Assembly (NCBI RefSeq): GCF_019649055.1
Contig: NW_026570240.1
Coordinates: forward strand, 186,001-250,000
Source: Paramacrobiotus metropolitanus
Lineage: Eukaryota > Tardigrada > Eutardigrada > Parachela > Macrobiotidae
Reading direction: 5' to 3'
Length of the DNA stretch: 64,000 bases
Part shown: in pieces, positions 58,943 to 64,000 of the stretch
Position numbering within the stretch: position 1 is the first letter of the stretch
How the letters are laid out: the number at the start of each line of letters is the position of its first letter
The notes under the pieces: model-generated
The model's input: only the letters and a program-made list of their open reading frames with translations
Database searches by the model: none
What the model was told of the DNA's origin: nothing
Made by a program: the position numbers and the translations under genes

Positions 58943-60859
58943 TCAGGGTGACTCTCGTTGCAGCTCGTTTATAAGCTCTTTCGGAATCTCTTTAAACTGG
59001 TAGACAAGACGCTGGCCATCCACCTTCGCTAGGATGCCTCTCTGGTAGTAGTATCTGCAAAAATTAAACGCTTTTTTGGATAACTGAGTAATTCATACGT
59101 GAGTAGAGGGTACCTTAATGCACGCCCCATCGTTTCGTAATTCATATCGGGCTTGTTCTAAAAATTAATGATAGAGTAAAATTAACGTAGTTGGCGATTA
59201 AAACTGAAAAAGATTTACTTTATGTATTCCCCACAGCCTGGAAACAGCTTTGCTGTCAACCAGTTTGAAGATGCCCTTTTCCCTGAAAGCAGATGTATGC
59301 ATTAAGATTTAAGCATAATATTATGTGAAAAGCCGCCACGACTTATTAAATATATAGTGCAACCCCTGTTGACAAAATCCGCACTGCATGCTTACTTGTT
59401 AGTCCACCGAATATATCTCGGCGCGCATTCCTTATCCTGCAACAGTTTCAGAAGAAATTCCCACAGATACGTCGTGCCCTCGCGCTTTTTCTTTGACGAG
59501 CTACCAGAGCCGTCTAAAGATGGTTCGTACATTGGCCGCGTTTTTCGATCTGGAAGAAATCAATCTTGTATTGATGGAATATAATTCACATAAGCAAAGC
59601 CTTTTATTGTAATACAAAGGAAATAAAATTTAAATCTTCCCTGCGTATGTTTGGATTTGTTGTGTGGCTGTGTTCACAGTTCTCAGTGAATGATGGCCAA
59701 AACTACCAGAGCAAGTACGTGTAATATCTAACGGCAAAAACGACCGCTACGATAACTTAATTTCGAATACTGCAACAAAAAGCTGGAAACTAGTACAAAT
59801 CAAATATTGTGTTTACCAATCAGAATAATTCAGTAGTATTAATTGCATTGCTCTTACGCTTTTTCTTTGGTTCAAGGAGATCCTCAGAATCGGCCTCTTC
59901 CGGCAGTGTAAGATGATCCGCATCCATATTGAGTGGGGACTGACTGCGCCCCGTGGAGAGCGCGGTGGTGGGATGGGCGGATGCGTGTGAAGAATGCGTA
60001 ACATGGGAAATGGGAGGGAGCTGGTGCAGAGCCGGCATCGGCGGTGCATAGTGCGAATGCGCTGCGGCGGCGGCTGCTGCCAGAGCGGCATTCCTGGCCG
60101 GCGAGGGAATGGGCTGACCCGGCATCCCACGGCCCAACATTGCCGCCAACTGGGCCATCATCGCATGCGGATGGGACGCTGGCGAAGCGGAAAGGAGGGA
60201 ATGGTGCTGCTGCTGCAGCATGGCTGCAGCGGCATACGTGGCCGCTAAGGCGGCTTGCGAACCATACAAGTCTGCAGAAAGCATGTGATAACAGTATTAC
60301 TCTGCACATACAAATCGGCGTGCGCTATGCAATATTTCACGGAGCGCATACAAACCTGGATGGAGATGCGGGGACATGTGATTTGGTGGAAAAAACGTAG
60401 GGTTGAGAAATGGCACCCGTTGCACATTTGGATTATGAGCTGGAAAAAAACATATTACCATAAGACTTTTTCACTACGAGTATCTCGAAAGTTTGAACTA
60501 AGTCTGGCATGATCATTTTCGCATGAATGTTTCACGGTTTCACCTGCAGAAAATCGCCGATCGTCACTGGCACTACTGTCGATGTCTGAAACACCACTGT
60601 CTGAGGGGCTTGGAGGATGCGAGCCTATAGGGCAAAAATTTGATCAGTTTTTAGTTTTCCGTAATTTTTGCAAATTCTGAATACGCTTTATAATTACCGG
60701 TATTGGTGGACGAGTAGGCTGAATGTGGACTGAGCGACTTATTTAACGTTGTGCGAGATTGTGAACTATCACGTTCACTGAGATTTTGCAAGCTTTCCCG
60801 GCTTTCGCTTCGGGGATCATCCTCTCTGTCTTCATCGTCGGATCCGCTCGAAGTGACCA
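58943..60859 (-). CDS. Eip74EF: E74/ELF-family ETS transcription factor, C-terminal exons
   Basis: Eight exons, 60859-60698, 60624-60544, 60439-60356, 60271-59858, 59549-59396, 59282-59219, 59157-59114 and 59054-58943, join in phase and encode about 371 residues. The ETS domain ends the protein: [60 protein letters not shown] and [15 protein letters not shown]. It holds the recognition-helix arginines of MGRALRYYY, which read GGAA cores. Upstream, [18 protein letters not shown] closely resembles a segment I recall from Drosophila E74. An alanine/histidine-rich stretch ([14 protein letters not shown]) and a basic KKKRK follow. C-terminal ETS placement is E74-like. E74 is an ecdysone early gene in insects. 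The first exon here needs one base from an upstream exon, so the N-terminus lies right of 60.86 kb. Confidence 0.93.
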
Positions 60860-61495
60860 CTTTAAAAAAAAGCAACATGCCAATCATGTACGAGCCAAGA
60901 CAACCTGTTAAAAATTTGATCAGAAACAATAACCATCAGAATTATCCCGCGTACAATTATACACGCATTATTACATTTATTACCATTATTACCTATCAGT
61001 TATCGGCAATTTCGCCGTACAAAACACAGACAATAAATACCCGCTGCGGTTACTTCATAAAGGGCCAAAAGTATAAAAAAGTCTCAATCTACTACTTGGT
61101 CTAGTACAGTCAACAGTCTAATACTTGTGTATCCAGTGGTAAATTTTTTAAGAAAGCCTATACAATTATATTTTCATAAACCAAACTGTCACATCGTACG
61201 ATTCAATCATTCATATTGGTATGTACGAATTGTTAGACATTCGAAGCAGAGCTAATTTGCCAAAGTACCTTTGTGCCTTTGTTTTGTGGTAAAACAACAT
61301 TTAGTTACATTCTTATATTATAAATTTAATGTTTAGTAATGTGAATAATTTTATGAGCCACAAAACAATTTTTTGAGTCCACATAGTTATTATCTACCGC
61401 ACTGTCTTACCGAACGGCAGTTACCAGTACTGTGGTGCATAACAGTCCAAATTCAAAAACAGCTGTTTACACAGACATCTATTTTACGCTACAAA
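60860..61495. other. E74 intron or 5' region
   Basis: No exon with support. It lies between the first recognised E74 exon and a plus-strand candidate exon at 61.5 kb. Confidence 0.4.
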
Positions 61496-61618
61496 ATGGA
61501 ACAACGGATCTGCAAGATCTATGAATACCAGCGCGCGCTAATTAGAACGCTTTGTCAGGGTGCACTCGATAACAGCTTTCCAAATGTTTCACCGGAAGAG
61601 CGGAATGACGCTATGATC
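61496..61618 (+). CDS. Candidate first exon of an unrecognised gene
   Basis: ATG at 61496 opens MEQRICKIYEYQRALIRTLC and then QGALDNSFPNVSPEERNDAM, followed by I, reaching a gtaaga donor at 61619 in phase 0 after 41 codons. Composition looks like a folded helical N-terminus. I could not find the next exon, and the rest would have to lie inside or beyond 62-64 kb. It would be antisense within the 5' part of E74. Confidence 0.4.
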
Positions 61619-64000
61619 GTAAGATAATACCATAACAGGCTACTTATGCTCTATATCAACAGATGTGAACACACCGTGACTACAAAGTTCTTGACCTAAA
61701 TTATTATCATTCGGCATCGGAAGGTCGAAAGTCTTATCAGTGTTCCATTACCAGGCAGCATGCAGCCACTATGCCCGTAATTTCAGTAAATACGTACAAA
61801 ACCTTGCACGTTTTCTGGATATAGAACGAAAATTACAAAGCAGCGTCTTTAAGGAACCAAACACGCTGCAAAATAAATAATTACTTGCAGTTGCAGATCA
61901 CTGTAGCAGTAATATTCAAATAATCGAACAGCCGGTTAAATTTGCATATCCGGGAGATCAGTAAAATTATACTTGCAAACCAGTCGTGATTGAAAAACTG
62001 TTAAAAACGCTGTCATTATAGTGGGTCTGTAAAAAATTCGATTTTCAACTCATTGTGGTAAGTACTGTAACTGTTAATAAATAATTTGGCATAACAACAA
62101 AGATATGACACATACAATATTATAATACTCCGTACGAAGTATATGAGTTGCTGCGCATTTGTTACTAGTGCCGATCAATCGGGCTGATCAGGATATGAGC
62201 GGCATAGAGCGGTGCTTCCGGCCTCCAACACTAGGATGGAACTACCGGATGCTCTAAAGTAGGTTGAAGAACTGAAGCGTGCTCTCCGACACAGCCCGAC
62301 CTGGTTAACTGCTTCCAAATAGGTCGGAGATCGATACTTGCGACAGATCTAGCGTTCCCGCACTACACACCACAAGCGCCGTTTATAATTTTGTACAAAC
62401 ACATGAAAATTTTCCGCCACCGGAAAGCCGGCTATTAATATGCGGGCATCGCAGAATATTTCTCGTTTAACTCCCGCACCTCGCGATGTTTGTGATGCGT
62501 AACAGAAAAGCTGCTGCCGCATGGCATTCAAAGGTCACTCGGACCAGATGCCTGTATAAGTGTGCGGAAGAGTTTCAGTAACCGCGGATACAAATGTGAT
62601 CCATTATCGAAGACTGATACAACCCTAGGTAGCTCGCTGTCAGGACTGTCGAGGAATGACGACTCCTGGCTGCAAAATGAATGACTCATTTTTGCTGCCA
62701 GGAAACGCGAGCTGGCACCTCCCATACACCAGCTTCACAGTCAATGCCGCGAAAGGTTACTTGCAGTTGACCGGAAATGCGAACAAGAAACAAGTAGAGA
62801 AAGAAACGAGCACAACGAAACCGGTTGTGTTCTGTGTTCAATGAACGTTAAACTTTTGTGAAAAATTTAAGTTGTTTTGCAAACTGGTAAGTCGCCATCG
62901 ACGTAAGCGCACATGTGTACAATACCGATGGTCTGCATACATATTTCGCGGTGTTAAACCGGTTTGCAGTCTCTTGTGTATCGCACGCATTGCAGATAGT
63001 ATGACACACACTCGAGGATGCCAACCCCAAAAGCAACCTTGACTTCAGCCACACTAACCAGGACACTTTTCCGTTGTTTAACATCCGGTTTCCTGTGTTA
63101 GATCGTTCAGCAACATTTAGACAACTACAGAAGAAATGCAGCGTAATTTGCACGATAAGGCTGTTAACGTTATTACTCAAATCTAAGCCTTTTGAGTAGT
63201 AATCTGGCAACTTTGGGCCCAGTCTGCTTGTCACGCTCACCTACAACCACTTCCTAAAAATTAATGTTGCTTTAGAACTATTACTTAATACCAACTCGTA
63301 GTACTCGTGCTGAATTTGCAGTTATTGAACATTCGTAAGGAGTCTGCGATAGAATGTACACAACGAATTTAATATTAGATACTACGTACGTTACAGGCAT
63401 CTAGTAATTCCAGCTACGGTGTACAATAATACTGTTTATTTCATAGTAAATATTGTACACTGAAAAAGAATTTCATAATAACATAAATCACTGTTAGTGT
63501 TTAATAAGTAATTCCGTTTAATAAAGTAATTAGTAATTACTATCCAAAAAAATCGACAAGCCTGTACTGCACTGCTCATAATCTGCGTATGCAAACAATA
63601 ATTAAATTAAGTAACTTAACGAATGGTGGTTTTACATTCTAAAACACTAGAGACACCAACAAAATCAAGTGCACATTTGAGAAGTGTGTGCGCGCGAAAT
63701 GTTTCAAGGCCACAGCAGTATGTCACTGTCGCGATGCAAACACGTTTACAAACGATTTATGCGAGTATCAAAGCTTGTGGTTGTTCGAGTAAAGCACAAA
63801 CCAGTCAAACGAGCTTTGGCTGTTGGAGATCGCCTACTATACTCTGGAAAAGTTACGTTATTAAACTTCTTATTACATTAGCTTTGCACTGCATCGTACC
63901 ATTCATTCATACCTACGCGTAATATATTCGCGTATAGATAAGTATAGATATTTTCGCGGTTTCGACAAATTTTTTCCCCACGAGTTGGCCACTTCCATTT
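61619..64000. other. Right-end interval, no resolved gene
   Basis: Apart from the candidate exon at 62.5-62.7 kb (minus), I see open frames at 62.85-63.24 kb (minus) and 63.6-63.9 kb (plus), none with recognisable motifs or convincing splice sites. The E74 promoter and first exon may be here or beyond the window. Confidence 0.4.
62528..62686 (-). CDS. Candidate 5' exon, possibly of E74
   Basis: Minus-strand ATG at about 62686 opens MSHSFCSQESSFLDSPDSEL and then PRVVSVFDNGSHLYPRLLKL. Acid/serine-rich sequence is expected of an ETS-factor N-terminus. A weak gtccga donor would give phase 1, which the first recognised E74 exon needs. The link is phase-based inference only. Confidence 0.25.
   Translation of the reverse strand, partial: SHSFCSQESSFLDSPDSELPRVVSVFDNGSHLYPRLLKLFRTLIQASGPSDL

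Noticed and set aside
1-64000. CRISPR arrays, rRNA operons, prokaryotic-type operons
   Set aside because: The window is spliced animal nuclear DNA. No spaced identical repeats or rRNA-like sequence were seen.

Overview
The window is nuclear DNA from a compact animal genome. Nearly every gene is split by short GT-AG introns, mostly 40-400 bp. The products are conserved animal proteins: TFIIA, FIBP, ZYG11/ZER1, STK19, PYM, ARP5, uL18m, LETMD1, TRAK/Milton, Elongin B, SETD4 and an E74-type ETS factor. The E74-type gene carries an ETS domain at its C-terminus and a serine/aspartate motif that I recall from insect E74, which points to an ecdysozoan or a near relative. Gene density and intron size would fit a tardigrade, but the species is an inference. 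All assignments come from reading translations and splice phases by eye. No database search was run.

Layout, left to right. 0-0.34 kb: 3' end of the TFIIA large subunit (+). 0.98-3.3 kb: FIBP (-), nine exons. 6.5-10.4 kb: ZYG11/ZER1-type substrate receptor (+), thirteen exons, convergent with STK19 (-, 11.0-12.5 kb). 13.2-13.5 kb: possible small single-exon gene (-). 13.8-14.7 kb: PYM (+). 15.05-15.69 kb: foldback transposable element with a 7-bp target duplication. 16.1-20.5 kb: ARP5 (+), with a roughly 0.78-kb minisatellite in intron 4. 21.0-22.2 kb: mitochondrial uL18 (-). 22.2-24.4 kb: repeat-rich stretch with an A22 tract. 24.4-26.5 kb: LETMD1 (+), convergent with TRAK/Milton (-, 27.3-34.0 kb).

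34.8-35.3 kb: unrecognised coding exons (+). 35.9-36.7 kb: Elongin B (+). 36.8-37.6 kb: unrecognised membrane protein (-), visible only by joining exons. 37.7-43.2 kb: Ras-association-type protein (+) with two candidate first exons. 43.9-45.9 kb: SETD4-like SET protein (-). 46.5-48.9 kb: proline/RS-rich protein (+). 49-54 kb: gene-poor. 54.0-57.2 kb: about 1,016-residue disordered protein (+). 58.9-60.9 kb: E74/ELF ETS factor (-), whose 5' exons lie further right and are unresolved. 61.5 kb: candidate first exon of another plus-strand gene.

The neighbours are mostly unrelated housekeeping genes, not an operon. One functional link stands out. The ZYG11/ZER1 protein has an N-terminal VHL/BC-box-like segment, and Elongin B, encoded about 26 kb away, belongs to the adaptor that binds such boxes in CUL2 ubiquitin ligases. 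I found no CRISPR array, rRNA gene or convincing tRNA gene. The main non-genic structures are the foldback element, the CpG-rich minisatellite in the ARP5 intron and several short local duplications.
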